From assembly GCA_025175895.1 (NCBI GenBank), contig CM045990.1, forward strand, positions 55,553,704-55,617,703: a DNA stretch of 64,000 nucleotides. The letters are read 5' to 3'. The position numbers were made by a program, and so were the translations under genes. The notes beneath the pieces are model-generated. The model made no database searches. It saw only the letters and a program-made list of their open reading frames with translations, and was not told the origin of the DNA. This document shows, piece after piece, positions 20,480-31,867 of this stretch; within the stretch, counting starts at the first letter, position 1, and each line of letters begins with the position of its first letter. Source of the stretch: Wurfbainia villosa. Lineage: Eukaryota > Streptophyta > Magnoliopsida > Zingiberales > Zingiberaceae.

Positions 20480-23400
20480 CGTGCCTAGGTAGGCAATGGA
20501 TGCAGAAGGCGACGAGACAGGTCGTCCCTTTCGACGCCGGCGACGGAATGAAAGGAGCAGCGGCGGCAATAGAATTAGAAGAGGCAAGAAAGCGAGAGAA
20601 AATGGGAGACCCGCGGGAGCCAGCAGCCGCCAAGGAAGTAGGGTTTTCGCCGGAGACGAAATTACTGTATCGCCCTTCGTGGGTAATATGCATCCAAACC
20701 CAAAGTTTGAGCAAAATTTCACTTGACCCATGGTTATTTGCATATATCGACATACCAACCAAAGTTAAACTTTGCACATTATTATGAGATTTTTCCTCCA
20801 ATATTTTTTTGTATTTACTAGCTTTATTAAAATACCTTTTAAAATTTTTTATTTTACACATTGATTAAAAATATTTTAATAATAAAATTTTAAAGATTTT
20901 TTAAAATTATTAAATGTCAATAGCACTTAAAGATGATTCCTTTTTTTTTATTTGTATTACTAAATGTTAAAAGCCTTTCTTATTACATGCTATTGAAGTT
21001 AACCAATTTAATTTTTATTAAAGTATTATAATTAAATTTTAATTATTTTTTATTTTAGTGTACCTATTTTGTCCATTAACTACTTTAATTACAAAATAAA
21101 AGCATAAAATAATTTTTTTGATTGTTATATGAATTTATATAAAATAATATCTGAAGTCCTGTCTATTTTCATAATTATTTATGAAATAAATTTAAAAAAC
21201 AATGGAATTTTTTAAAACAAATATCTTAAGAATATGTTTGAAGGCTTTTAATTTTTCAAGTAATTATTGCTTATATTTACAATTTTTAAAGTTGTTTTAG
21301 CACCTTTTACTGATCAACTAATCTTAGAAACTAATTTTTCATTCTTAAAAAAATAACAAAAAAAATCCAAAAATTTTTAAATTAATTATATATTTTAAAT
21401 GTCAATTAAAAATGGAAGATATATGTCATGCAAACATTTAAATGAGATTGAAAAAGTTCACAAATATTAGACCAACCTTACCTTGCCCCGAGGTTACGGT
21501 GCAAAAATAAAATGTCCAATTTAACTTTCAAATATTTTTAATTCGATCTCGAATATGATATATTTATCAAATTTTCCTCCAAATAAAATAATAAATTATA
21601 GACATTACAATTGCTGAGACTGTTTATACGAGCACTTTCTATTGTGTTTTGATGACCGATGAAAATTTTTCGTAGGACAAAATCAATCATCTTCAAAATT
21701 AATTGAGACTAAAGCTTGAATACTTGGTGTTAATTAAAAAAAATCTCAAGCAGTAGAAACTAGAGAAATTTTTTGATAGATTTTAAGAAAAATAAAAGTG
21801 AAAGATATTAAATATTAAAAAAAACATCTTATGGGAGATTAATTCAATGAGAGTAACACCAAGAGAATTATCTTCCGTGATTTATAGCACAAACTCAAAC
21901 ACTGAGCAGTCACTGAGACCCAGCTCCCAGCAACATGATTGTAACAAGTTAGAAACTTTTTATCCAAGTTAGAAGCATAAACGTAATTAGTAGATCTCAT
22001 TGGTTGAGGAAAAGGATTTGTTTGACTTTTTCCTGGTCAACAATATTCAACACAAGATACTAATTTCTGCTGGAAACTATGCTTGGCATTAATTGCTTCG
22101 CCTACTCAACCAAACTCTGGATTGTTCACTTCAGACACAAGATGAATCAGTTGCTACCATACGGTCATCCAAACCTACAAATGGAAGAAAATCATATAGA
22201 CATACCGAAGTCAACTCTTGATAACATCGTTTAGAAGAATAAGTAGGCAAAGGGGTGTTTACAGAAACACAAAAGTGATCTACTGAAAAATGAAAAAAAT
22301 ATTATAAACCTGTCTTGTGTCAATGGGAAAGAACAGGGCATCCTGAAGATATATCGAATGATATTCTTGAAAGAGTTGAGACAAGACTGTAGAATGGGTT
22401 TAACCTGCCTCAACCAGCAATCTATGGACAAGGGGATTGAAGATATGTCTAATAATCATTTGATTTGTAATTAGTACCTGCCAAATGCTTTACTGCTATG
22501 GTTTTACACGGGGCTTTTGCATCAACATAAAATGAGTAATAATGAATTAGAGCAGCACATTCTATCCAGAGATATAAAATCTATACCCATGTCAGCATGA
22601 TTTTCCAACACTAATGAGAACTTGACCGCTGGGAGTCGAATGGGTTCGCTATCAAAAAACTGAAATCCTTTCAAGCCCTTCTTTATGGAATACTCACCTT
22701 TTCTTGGTTCAGTTCAGACAATTATCTTAATCCACTTGTTTCAAGCACTATTTTGGGACCAATCCTTAGTTACTGGATCAGAGATAGCCAAATAGCATAG
22801 GCATGAAAAAGGATACTACAAAAAATCAGGTAGTTTTTAACCCCAATAAATGAACAGTTGCAGTTTTACTCTGCAATTTCACACTTGTTATGGGGTGGCA
22901 AAAGTTAAAGCACACGGAATCATCAATCAACTACCTGAAGTGAGACGAAATTAGCACTTTGATGGAAGTATTTACCTGAACTAAATTCAAAGAGAGCAGG
23001 AATTACTTGCCGCTATGATTCTGATCATGGCATCCAAAGCATCACCATGTGGGTTCATGCCACAATGAATATATGGCTTACACTGCTCAAGAAACAGATT
23101 CAGGCAAGCTAGAAAACAAAGGCATGAAACACAGTGAAGGTGAAGAGCTAAAAGTTGTAGCTCTAAAGCAATAGAAGCATCAATCATAGAGCATTGCTTG
23201 TACTTATGAAAGCCTCTCTTGCTGATGTTGCACCAATCAAAAAGCCATGAGCATCTGCAAATTAATCCTTGAGGCTTCAGTATCCAATCGCCACAACAGA
23301 ATCATCTCCCAGTTATCTATTTTATGGGTGAATTTTTCCAGTTTATTTCAATGTACCTAAAAAATCATCAAATTAACCAAAGCTGTGGAAACTTTCTCTG

Positions 23401-24190
23401 AGTTGCCAATTGAGGATTAAAAAAATATGATAGCTTAATTGCTCAAGGTCGAGTGCCCAACCCCAAATAATTTGAACCATACAAATTTGAGTTTTTCAAA
23501 ATAATAATAACACTGAAATTTACACCATTGGTGTCAACATTTGTACATAATGTGTAGGTATGGGGAATCGATCGCCATGTTCGTGGCAAGAGTGATATAG
23601 CCTCAACTATCAAGGAGGGAAAAGAATTTCATGACCTACTGACTTCTAATCACTTTGGCACATTAAGCAACATAACATATTTGGTACCTTAATCTAGATT
23701 TAATCCACTTGAGAACTAAATCAGTATAATGATCTGATCCATCTGAAAGAAGCAAATTTGCACGCCAGTTACAGTTCAACAATGAATGCGGAATCCTTGA
23801 TACTCATCTTCAAAGAATCTATTTTCTTTTACCTCCGTAACATTGACTAAGGAAAAATTGCACATGTTTATTGCCTCATTCTCAGCAAATTGTTTAAGGC
23901 CACTTCCACAGATTGGCAAGGATTTAGCTCCACATTCATGACAGAAAATGGAAGATTAGCAGAGATGAGACACATGAAAAACAACACTTAAGTACTACGT
24001 TTACCATTCAAAAGCACATAAAACATATTTGTCCAGCAAGGAACCCAGTAATGTACAATGACTTGCTGAGGATGAAACAGCTTTGTTGAGATAAACAGAT
24101 GGAGATGATTCAACCAATAAAGCTAGAACTTTGAACAGTCTATAGGGAAACATCTCCACAGAAATGCCATATTTGCATTTTGGAGGCAAT
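20480..24190. other. Intergenic between gamma-CA and FLX-like genes
   Basis: The first ~200 bp is the GC-richer gamma-CA promoter and 5' UTR. From 20,780 to 21,900 it is strongly AT-rich. From about 21,900 to 24,190 composition is gene-like, but no conserved frame is seen. This stretch could include 3' UTR or non-coding transcript of the FLX-like gene. Confidence 0.45.
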
Positions 24191-24202
24191 CAAGTATGTG
24201 TC

Positions 24203-25697
24203 TTAACGGCGAGCAATATGAGACTGATCTGGTGTTCCCCATGATCCAGGGCCACCATCATAGAGATGAGGTTTATCAGCAACCAGCTAAGAATGTTAAC
24301 ATAGAATAAGTATTGTAAATAACTTAATATGTTTTAACAATAAGGTGGAAAAGGAAATGCTCATCTTCAATTTTACAAAGGTAACTTACAGGTTGAGTGG
24401 CATATCCATCCCCATGCCTTGATGGAATTGGACCTTCAGGGCTTCCAAACTTCATCCCAATACCTCCACCACCTTTGGAAAATCATCATAAATTGCAAGT
24501 TGAAAAGAAGAAGAACTGACTAGAAATTTTAAAAAAAAAATGCACATAAGAAAAAACAAGGAAAAAATCTGGGAAAAAAAACTAGAAAAGTTAAGGAAGA
24601 TCCTTGACAAGACCAATGATCGCTCTGAAATGTATGATGTATTGCTAAGAACAAGGAGAACTATGAGCCATGTTCAAACAATTTGAATATTAAAAGGTAG
24701 TCAGGTGTACGAAGCTCCCGCCTTACGGGATCCCGAGAAAGGATCTATTGTTCAAACAACTTGAATATTAGTACAATTAAATCAGGTAACAATGTAAGTT
24801 AAGAATTGTAAAGTAGACATGAGAGTTTAAATAGAACAATTTCTAAATTTACATTGTCAACAATAATCCTCTCCAGATATGAAGCCTTAGCTATCAAATG
24901 TGTTCCAAGATATAGGAAAAAGAACTTTAATTGATTTACCTACAACCCATGGTCTCCCATCTATGGTAGCCAAATCAGCTCGCAACTTTTCAATCTCACG
25001 TGTCATGGAAATCAAATTTTTCTCCATTGACTGCTTTCGTTCCATTAGTTCATAGTTTCTGTTCTTCTCATACTCAATACCCGTCCTACCAATAAATAAA
25101 ATATTTATTTAGATGCTAGGTCAATAAAATATGTTGTTTAAGTCACTGAGTGAGAAATTCCAACCAAACGTGCATAAGCTCCTGATGAAGCTTATCAATT
25201 TCTGCCTTCATAGTGAGGATTTGTTGATTATCAGCTCGTGCGCTTGTTAATTCTTGCGTCAGAGATTGAACCTGATTAGTAAGCTCCTGCTTTGTGGAAG
25301 TTAACTTCTTAATTTGCGAACGAAGATGTATGACCTCCTCCCTTAAAGGTTCAGCAGCTCTCAGATCAGTCTCAAGCTTTAGACCTTTCTCAATCAACTC
25401 CCTTGCATGGGTTTCTTTCTCAGCATGGATATTTGCAATCACCATATTCACCCGACGGATTCCCTCCTGGCTATCAATCATCTCCCGATGCAAAGACATT
25501 CGATCCTCTGCTAGTTGATGATTGTCGACCAAAAGTCTCCTTATCTCCACCATTTGCAATCCAAGTTCATCTTCAATTCCTGCAGGGTGAGGGGGGTGAA
25601 CTCTTGGACCTTGAACAAATGACCATTCAGGAGGAGCAGGATATCCATGCCAACGATCTTCAAAAGCTTGACGAGGAACACGACCTCTCCCAGCCAT
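24203..25697 (-). CDS. FLX-like (FLOWERING LOCUS C EXPRESSOR-like) coiled-coil protein
   Basis: Four coding exons: 25697-25165, 25085-24940, 24472-24390, 24286-24203; 846 nt, 281 aa. The start MAGRGRVPRQAFEDR lies 11 nt after a splice acceptor (TTTTTTCCAG), so a first, non-coding exon lies upstream, probably near 26,470-26,560. A Pro/His-rich head (about 1-45) is followed by a long heptad-type coiled coil (about 46-220; e.g. LETDLRAAEPLREEVIHLRS and EIEKLRADLA). A Gly-rich tail ends in IARR. FLX and its paralogues act in the nucleus, some with FRIGIDA, to promote FLC-type flowering repressors; whether this member does so in this plant is unknown. At the first coding junction the usual Arg before T-x-IEYEK reads Trp (TG|G). 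Confidence 0.88.
24690..24757 (-). mobile_element. Au-SINE 3' fragment in FLX-like intron
   Basis: GGTGTACGAAGCTCCCGCC and ACGGGATCCCGAGAAAGG match the 3' half of the plant Au SINE on the minus strand, diverged and truncated. Confidence 0.7.
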
Positions 25698-25837
25698 GCT
25701 GATCTGGAAAAAAGAAACCACACCATCAACAGATGAAAACCTTGCTTGAATATTTAATCTGCTCTTCAACCTATCTTTAAATCAGAAAACATAAGAGTTA
25801 CAACAACATTGTCATCCCCTAGATCATCAACTTGACT

Positions 25838-25957
25838 AAAAGGCAGTCTCGGGAAGGGTCTATTACATACAACCTTATTCTACTTTACAAAAAAACTGTT
25901 TTCAAAACTCGAACTCGTGACCGATCATAAGACAGCAAACTTTACTACCGTATAAAA
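25838..25957 (-). mobile_element. Diverged Au SINE in FLX-like 5'-UTR intron
   Basis: Read on the minus strand it follows the Au order: tRNA-like B-box region (GGTCACGAGTTCGAG), the CAGTTTTT/TGTAAAGTAGAATAAGG segment, then AATAGACCCTTCCCGAGACTGCC. The internal block holding the GGGAGCTTCGTGCACC segment is deleted. Confidence 0.7.
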
Positions 25958-26344
25958 ATTCAAAGGTTATTATCACAAAAAAACAATGAAAAAAGATGCT
26001 GAACATGGGCATCGGAAATGCTATATCTTTACTCCAAAGACCTCTTCCCGCAGAATCCAATCTCACTCTCACACACTAACTCCGAATAATTAAGCCCATC
26101 ATCAAATCACCCCAATAATCCTCAATTTTTCACGCGTTCGAAGTAAACCAAGCTACAAAATTTGAACAAAACATTAAATCGGCGTCCAAAAGGTTAAAGT
26201 GCTGAAATTGTTGCCAGAGTAAATCATTTAGAGCAGTCTTTCACGTAAATAAGAATCCAACCTAGGGTTCAAGTCCCACTCTTCTTCAGGATTCAAAAAC
26301 TTAACAACACGATCAATGGATCAACTGGTATCCAATAACAGCAA

Positions 26345-26373
26345 AGAAGAAGAAGAAGAAGAAGAAGAAGAAA
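26345..26373. repeat. (GAA)n microsatellite
   Basis: AAGAAGAAGAAG run in the 5'-UTR intron of the FLX-like gene. Confidence 0.85.
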
Positions 26374-26569
26374 GGAAAGAAAAAAAAGATGTCGAATTCC
26401 GTAAACTAATATCGAAAGTAAATGAAGCGACCAGCGAGAACAGGGTAGACTAAAGCCGAAACCTGAGAGCAGAACAAAGCGAGCGACGGAGGAGAAAGAG
26501 CCCAACCGATCGAGTCCGAGCTCCGCGGCGAATCCTCGAAGGCTGATGAAACCCTACGAGAATTTATAA

Positions 26570-27010
26570 ACCGAAAAAAGAAAGAAAAATTCATTTAAAT
26601 AATAATTATAATTATAAATTAAAATTATTACACACTGTCATGCTTAAAAGCACGTTTTTAACTTAATAAATTAAAATAATCCTAACTTAATTAAATTTAT
26701 TTCAATATTATATGTTTTAGAAAATGATAAACTTTATTTTTTAGAGCATGTTAATTCAAGTTTTAACCCACGCCTCCGGCGGCCGGGCTCGGTCTGTCTG
26801 GCTCAATCCGAACCGCCGGTTCGATTAAGAGCTTAAAAAAAAAAAATACACGTGATCGAGTCACAGCTCGCTACGTGGCAATGCATTAAAATTATTTTTG
26901 GGAGATTCGGACCCCAAAATCTTCCACTTCCATTGCGGTTTAATACGCGTTCGCGTCCGCGTTTCGGCCACAGCGAATTAGGAGAGAGAAAATAGAAACA
27001 GATCGGCTTC
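26570..27010. promoter_or_regulatory. Divergent promoter region between FLX-like (-) and UBA (+) genes
   Basis: About 440 bp separate the inferred 5' exons of two head-to-head genes. It is AT-rich on the left and GC-rich on the right. A CACGTGA G-box-type motif lies at about 26,849. No clear TATA box was seen for either gene. Confidence 0.45.
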
Positions 27011-29919
27011 GCTCTCGTCGCCGCTCCCAATTGCCCTCCCCTTCAAAACCCTACCCTCGATCGCGCCCCCCGTCGTCGGCTCCGCCGCCGCTTCGACCGC
27101 CTCTGCCTGCGGCAAGTGTTCGTAGCATCAGATTGGTATGTTATTTATCGCCCGGCTGTTTTGTTCCAATCCGTTCCTGTTTTCCAGCTGTTTTTGCTAT
27201 TCTATGCATTAATCTGTGCCCGCATGGGTATTCTTCTTGCTCTGTTTCGAATTTATGGTTCTATTTATTGCGGCTTGATGGGCAGTGCGATTACTCGTGA
27301 TGTTGTGTGTGGGAGGTGACTTTGGAAGGATTTCTGCCGGTATTTAGGTTTTTGGGATACTCATTTGAGCGATGCCGCAATTTGAATTCGGTCGTTTATC
27401 ACTTGGATAAATTAGTGGGGTGTCCGCGGGGCGAAAGTTGTACAATTTTTATATATTTCTTGCTTGTTAGATCCGCGGATTCGTTCGCTTGCTTTTGCGT
27501 GATTGCCCTGTCCCTTAGGACGAAAATACTGCTACACTTCTACTGCAGCACCAATCTTGCTTTTGTGAAAGAGACGCTTGCCAAATGGTGAAGCTTTGGG
27601 GTGTAGAATCGAAACTTATGTCTTGAGATTCTTTTTATTTTGCAGTGTTTTTTCTTCTATGATTATGGGATTTAGTAAATGGTTACTGCATTCAATGGTT
27701 TTATCCTAGTGATTGTTGTTAGTTATACAGGCTTGGGTTTCAGATGTTTCTTACATTTGGACTCATGATCAATCTGTTTTAGATTGCATTCACCCTGTAA
27801 ATATCTTGTCCGGTGATGACCAAGTGGTTTTTTATCATATCAAAGTGTGTTCTAGTACATTTTCTGCAGGCAACATCATTTGGAATTGGGAGCCATAACC
27901 GCATAATCATGGCTCTCAAATTATTACATGCTATATTATCATATTTTTGTTTAATAATTTGAATGTCATTTTGGCTAATTATTTATTAAATTAATTTTTG
28001 CTGAATCACTGTATTTATACACTTGTACAAGATAGGATTAGGAAAACATATATGTCAAGATTTTGCATTTAATACAATTTATGTGTGGGTATTACTTGAT
28101 ATCTGCGGATGTTTTCTTTGAGACAGTATACAATTGCTAATAATTCTGTGAATGCAAGTTGAATTAACAGAGATTGGCAAGGAATCCAAAATTACTAAAA
28201 TCTTAGTGTTTGAATGCATGCATAGATATAGTAAATACATGTTGTCATCAACAAGTCATAATTCCTTAGTAAAGTAACACTTAGATTTCTTTCTTAGATT
28301 GATTACTTTAGATGATTAAGAAGGAATACATGTTGCTATATAAAGGAGTTGCCTGATAATAAAACATAATTTAGATTATTATTAAAATCCTAAAGAAAAT
28401 ACTTCATAGATAGTTGTTACATAAGTTGGCTACTATTTGAATTTTATTCAAAATGGGATGAGGACCACCAACATTTGTGAGCCCTTCTCTACTTCTCAGG
28501 TGTAGCTGACCAGGTGTGATAACTGAGTTATCGTTTTATCAGATTGACAAAAATAAGCAAAAACTTTAATGGCTGGTCGGGTCTAGATGGTAATATGTAC
28601 ATGCAAAACCACTGTGCAAAGAAGTGTGGGAACCATGAACAATAGAGAGCATTGTCCAGTGTGTTAGGTAGCAATCAAGCATTGTGGGTAGCGAACGACT
28701 GCTAGCAGAATGTTACAAGTTTGGCTTGATATTGGGATAGGCCATCACTAGAATAGGTTTCAAAGTTGTCCCGCAGATCTATCTAATTTTCTTATTGATT
28801 GGGTGGTTTTGGTCGATGTTTTGTATGATTTAATTGTACTTGAAAAGATATCTGATTGAGTAAAGTCCCATATAACATTCATATAGAGTGAAAAGTAACT
28901 GATAATGGAAAGGTCATGTATGTGAATAAGTATCAAATAACAAGGGTGATCCATTTGTTGTTGCATTCACCAAATTATGGTGATGCTGGAAGCAGTAATT
29001 TGTTCCCTCATATTGCCCACGGTGCATTGTAGTCGTCCCACTCCATATCCTCACCTAAAAGCAATTGTTTCACATTCTTTGTTTCCAATTATTAACTGTA
29101 TCAGGCACAATCAATTTGGATCAGGTCGACCAATTTTAACAACTAAACAGATGTACAATTGAAGTTAAGATGAGTGTGGGTTTATTACTTTGCAGACTGC
29201 TATCAGACACTGGCCTAGATTGTCCAATAGGGTTTAAGATGAATGTGGAATATCATGACCATCATCTTCCTCCTCTATTACAGTGTTCTTTTTATTTGAA
29301 AATACAAATGACGAATTTGATTGTTTCTCCATTTTTGAAGTCAAATTTTCCTTTCATTTTCTGACTTCTTTGTTTGTTTTTTTTCCCTATAGCCTCCTTT
29401 TTTTTTGTGGTTTGATTTTAAAAAAGAAAAAAATGGTCCAAGAGGTGTTTTTTAGTATTTGTTGTTTAGAAAATTTAAGTTGAGCACATTTTTTTTTTCA
29501 TGCGTAATTTGGTGGCCAATTTGCACAATATGTCTGACAGATTGGCGAAACCTACTTGTCCTCGGATAATACCAACATTGAGTAGCTACATGGTGGCATG
29601 ATAAACTGATATTACTACTTGTGCATTTGAAAATCAACCATTCAGTCGGGTAACCAAATGGATGCATATGAAACTATCACGTGTGACAGATGTAGGGCAT
29701 CTGTAATTTTTGTTCCTTTCTCAATTGTGCTGAGATGGAGTCCTTGGTATGCATTCGATACATTTCTGGTTATGTTAATCCTGTAGTTTCATGTTACTAA
29801 GCTATTGGATTGTTTGAGTTGTCACCATCATTTAGTATAACCATGTTTGTCTCAAGTCAGCTGATTGGATCATTTGAGTAATTCATTAATATGTTTTCTT
29901 TTGTAATGGTCTCATGCAG
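27011..29919 (+). other. 5' UTR exon and ~2.8 kb leader intron of the UBA gene
   Basis: A GC-rich, CCTCG-rich leader (about 27,010-27,133) ends at a GTATGTT donor near 27,134. The next good acceptor (CTCATGCAG) ends at 29,919, four bases before the ATG. Short + frames in between lack conservation. Confidence 0.6.
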
Positions 29920-29923
29920 TAAA

Positions 29924-31867
29924 ATGTCCCCAGCAACTAAATCTAAGTCAGGCAAATTGTCTGCTAAAGCAGTCAAAGCAAACGGCAAAGTCTCTTCAAA
30001 ACCTTCTTTAGCCCTTCCGAACCACGGAAATGGTGTCCCCTCCAATGTCTATAATCCAGAGACCGGCAAATTCCACAAGTTTGATGTGTCTGCCACTGTT
30101 TCCATAACAACAAACCAAAACAATGGGCGTCTTGGAACCATAGATGAAACAGAGAATCAGTCTGTTAGTTCATTTGGTACAAGTGGCGAGTTAGATTCAA
30201 TGTCTAATCATAATGGTTCTGGTGAAGAGGACCAGAAGGAGAAAACGACTACAAGTACTGTTTCTCGCACAGAACCTCTACCTGGTTGTGACACAGATAA
30301 GAGGGAGAAGATTCGGCAGAAAAATGAGAGAAAGCATCAACGACAGAAGGAAAGACGGGCTCAGGAGCTACATGAACGCTGTAGTGGGTACCTCATGTCT
30401 TGGAAACTAGACATGCTTGCTCAGAAAATTGTAGCAATGGGTTTCTCTTCTGAAGAGTCAACAATGGCACTGATACAAAATGAAGGACGGGTTGAAGAAT
30501 CCATTGCGTGGCTCCTCGAACTGAGTGAAGAAAACAAACTCCAAATTTCTTCCAACACAGACAATTCTGGCAAGTGGAAGATAGACATCACAGCAGAGCT
30601 CGCTAAGATATCAGATATGGTTATGAAGTTCAAGTGCACAAAGCAGGAGGTCGAAAGGGCAGTAGTAGCATGTGAGGGTGACTTGGAGAAAGCCGAAGAG
30701 ACTTTGAAGGCACAGAATCAGGAAGGAAAAGCTACTTCATCAAAATTGGAAGAAGCTGAGAATTCTGTCTCAGAAAGTGGCCTTGGCAATAAGATGATAA
30801 TGCCTGTTCAAAATGGATTGTTAAGACTGCAACAGAAGGGAATAATTCCAGTTGTCACTCAACAACGGATCGGCGAGTGCAATTTTAGCGATAATAAAGC
30901 TGTGATAAATGGAACTGTGGACTCTGCAAACAAGAATTTGCAGTCTTTGAAGAGGATACAGCCCAAGCCAGATTGGGGAAGACCTCAACTTGTTACTCAG
31001 ACGAAAGTCGTTACTCCCATGGATAAAAGATGGTCCAATGCAAGCTCTGTTCCTTCCATTTCGTTCTCTATACCATCGTCTCAGCAGGTTGCTGCACCTC
31101 CAACTAATTCATATGCGATGATGACGACGAGTAATGAGCCAAAGGCTAACATGCCATCACTAACATTGAGGGAGCCTGTCATTGTAATGCAGCGGCCACA
31201 GTCTATTCCTCCGAAACAAAACTTAGCATCGACAAGCTGGAACACCAGTGCATCGTTACCCTCTTCCACAGGATCATATCCAAATGGCATGTTGAGCATG
31301 GAGATGATGGCGGAAAATGGAAGCTTGAGGCCTAGCTCATCCTACTTGGGTTTGCATGGTGCTAGTGCTCAACAGTTCATTAACCAGAATCATTTCCGAC
31401 CTCCCCGTTCTAGCTCAGTGGATCTTGATTCTTTTGCAACTGGTTGGGGCACTCCATTCAACCCTCCAAACTTCTCAGCATCATCTTCTGGGGTGCCTTC
31501 TTCCCCCAGCCGCTTCGCCGGTCTCCCTTCTGGACCATCCCCTCCATCCTCAGTCAACTGGAGTTCCAGTGTGTCAACACAATACGACTATACTCGTGTA
31601 GATTGGAGGATGGATAAAGCTCTTATGGGGCCTTCCACAAGGAATCTCGACTCATCGTCGACATGGTCCACCATGTTCATGGGTGGCGAGGTGGCAAGGC
31701 CAGCCATGAATTCGTCGGCCAGTGCCTACATTCCTGTGCTGCAGGACGGCAGTCTCACAGCCGAGGAGTCTTCAAACTCATCTGGATTACCCGAGTGGTC
31801 ATCTCCGTTTGCGGGGAAGGATCTACTTGGCATATCGAGACGGTATGTCACCGATTCTTTGCTCTAG
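29924..31867 (+). CDS. UBA-domain protein with two UBA-like modules
   Basis: Single coding exon, 647 aa. The ATG at 29,924 is preferred over an in-frame ATG at 29,891 because the latter lies upstream of the CTCATGCAG acceptor. A Lys-rich N-terminus has the plant-specific VYNPETGKFHKFD block (about 43-55). A charged helix (EKIRQKNERKHQRQKERRAQ) spans about 125-145. UBA 1 is at about 164-204 (MLAQKIVAMGFSSEESTMAL). UBA 2 is at about 221-263, less canonical. A long Ser/Pro/Asn-rich disordered C-terminus ends with a LLGISRRYVTDSLL tail. UBA domains bind ubiquitin, so a shuttle or adaptor role in proteolysis is possible; nothing in the sequence names the pathway. The plant family is annotated 'UBA/TS-N domain-containing'. 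Confidence 0.9.
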   Translation: MSPATKSKSGKLSAKAVKANGKVSSKPSLALPNHGNGVPSNVYNPETGKFHKFDVSATVSITTNQNNGRLGTIDETENQSVSSFGTSGELDSMSNHNGSGEEDQKEKTTTSTVSRTEPLPGCDTDKREKIRQKNERKHQRQKERRAQELHERCSGYLMSWKLDMLAQKIVAMGFSSEESTMALIQNEGRVEESIAWLLELSEENKLQISSNTDNSGKWKIDITAELAKISDMVMKFKCTKQEVERAVVACEGDLEKAEETLKAQNQEGKATSSKLEEAENSVSESGLGNKMIMPVQNGLLRLQQKGIIPVVTQQRIGECNFSDNKAVINGTVDSANKNLQSLKRIQPKPDWGRPQLVTQTKVVTPMDKRWSNASSVPSISFSIPSSQQVAAPPTNSYAMMTTSNEPKANMPSLTLREPVIVMQRPQSIPPKQNLASTSWNTSASLPSSTGSYPNGMLSMEMMAENGSLRPSSSYLGLHGASAQQFINQNHFRPPRSSSVDLDSFATGWGTPFNPPNFSASSSGVPSSPSRFAGLPSGPSPPSSVNWSSSVSTQYDYTRVDWRMDKALMGPSTRNLDSSSTWSTMFMGGEVARPAMNSSASAYIPVLQDGSLTAEESSNSSGLPEWSSPFAGKDLLGISRRYVTDSLL

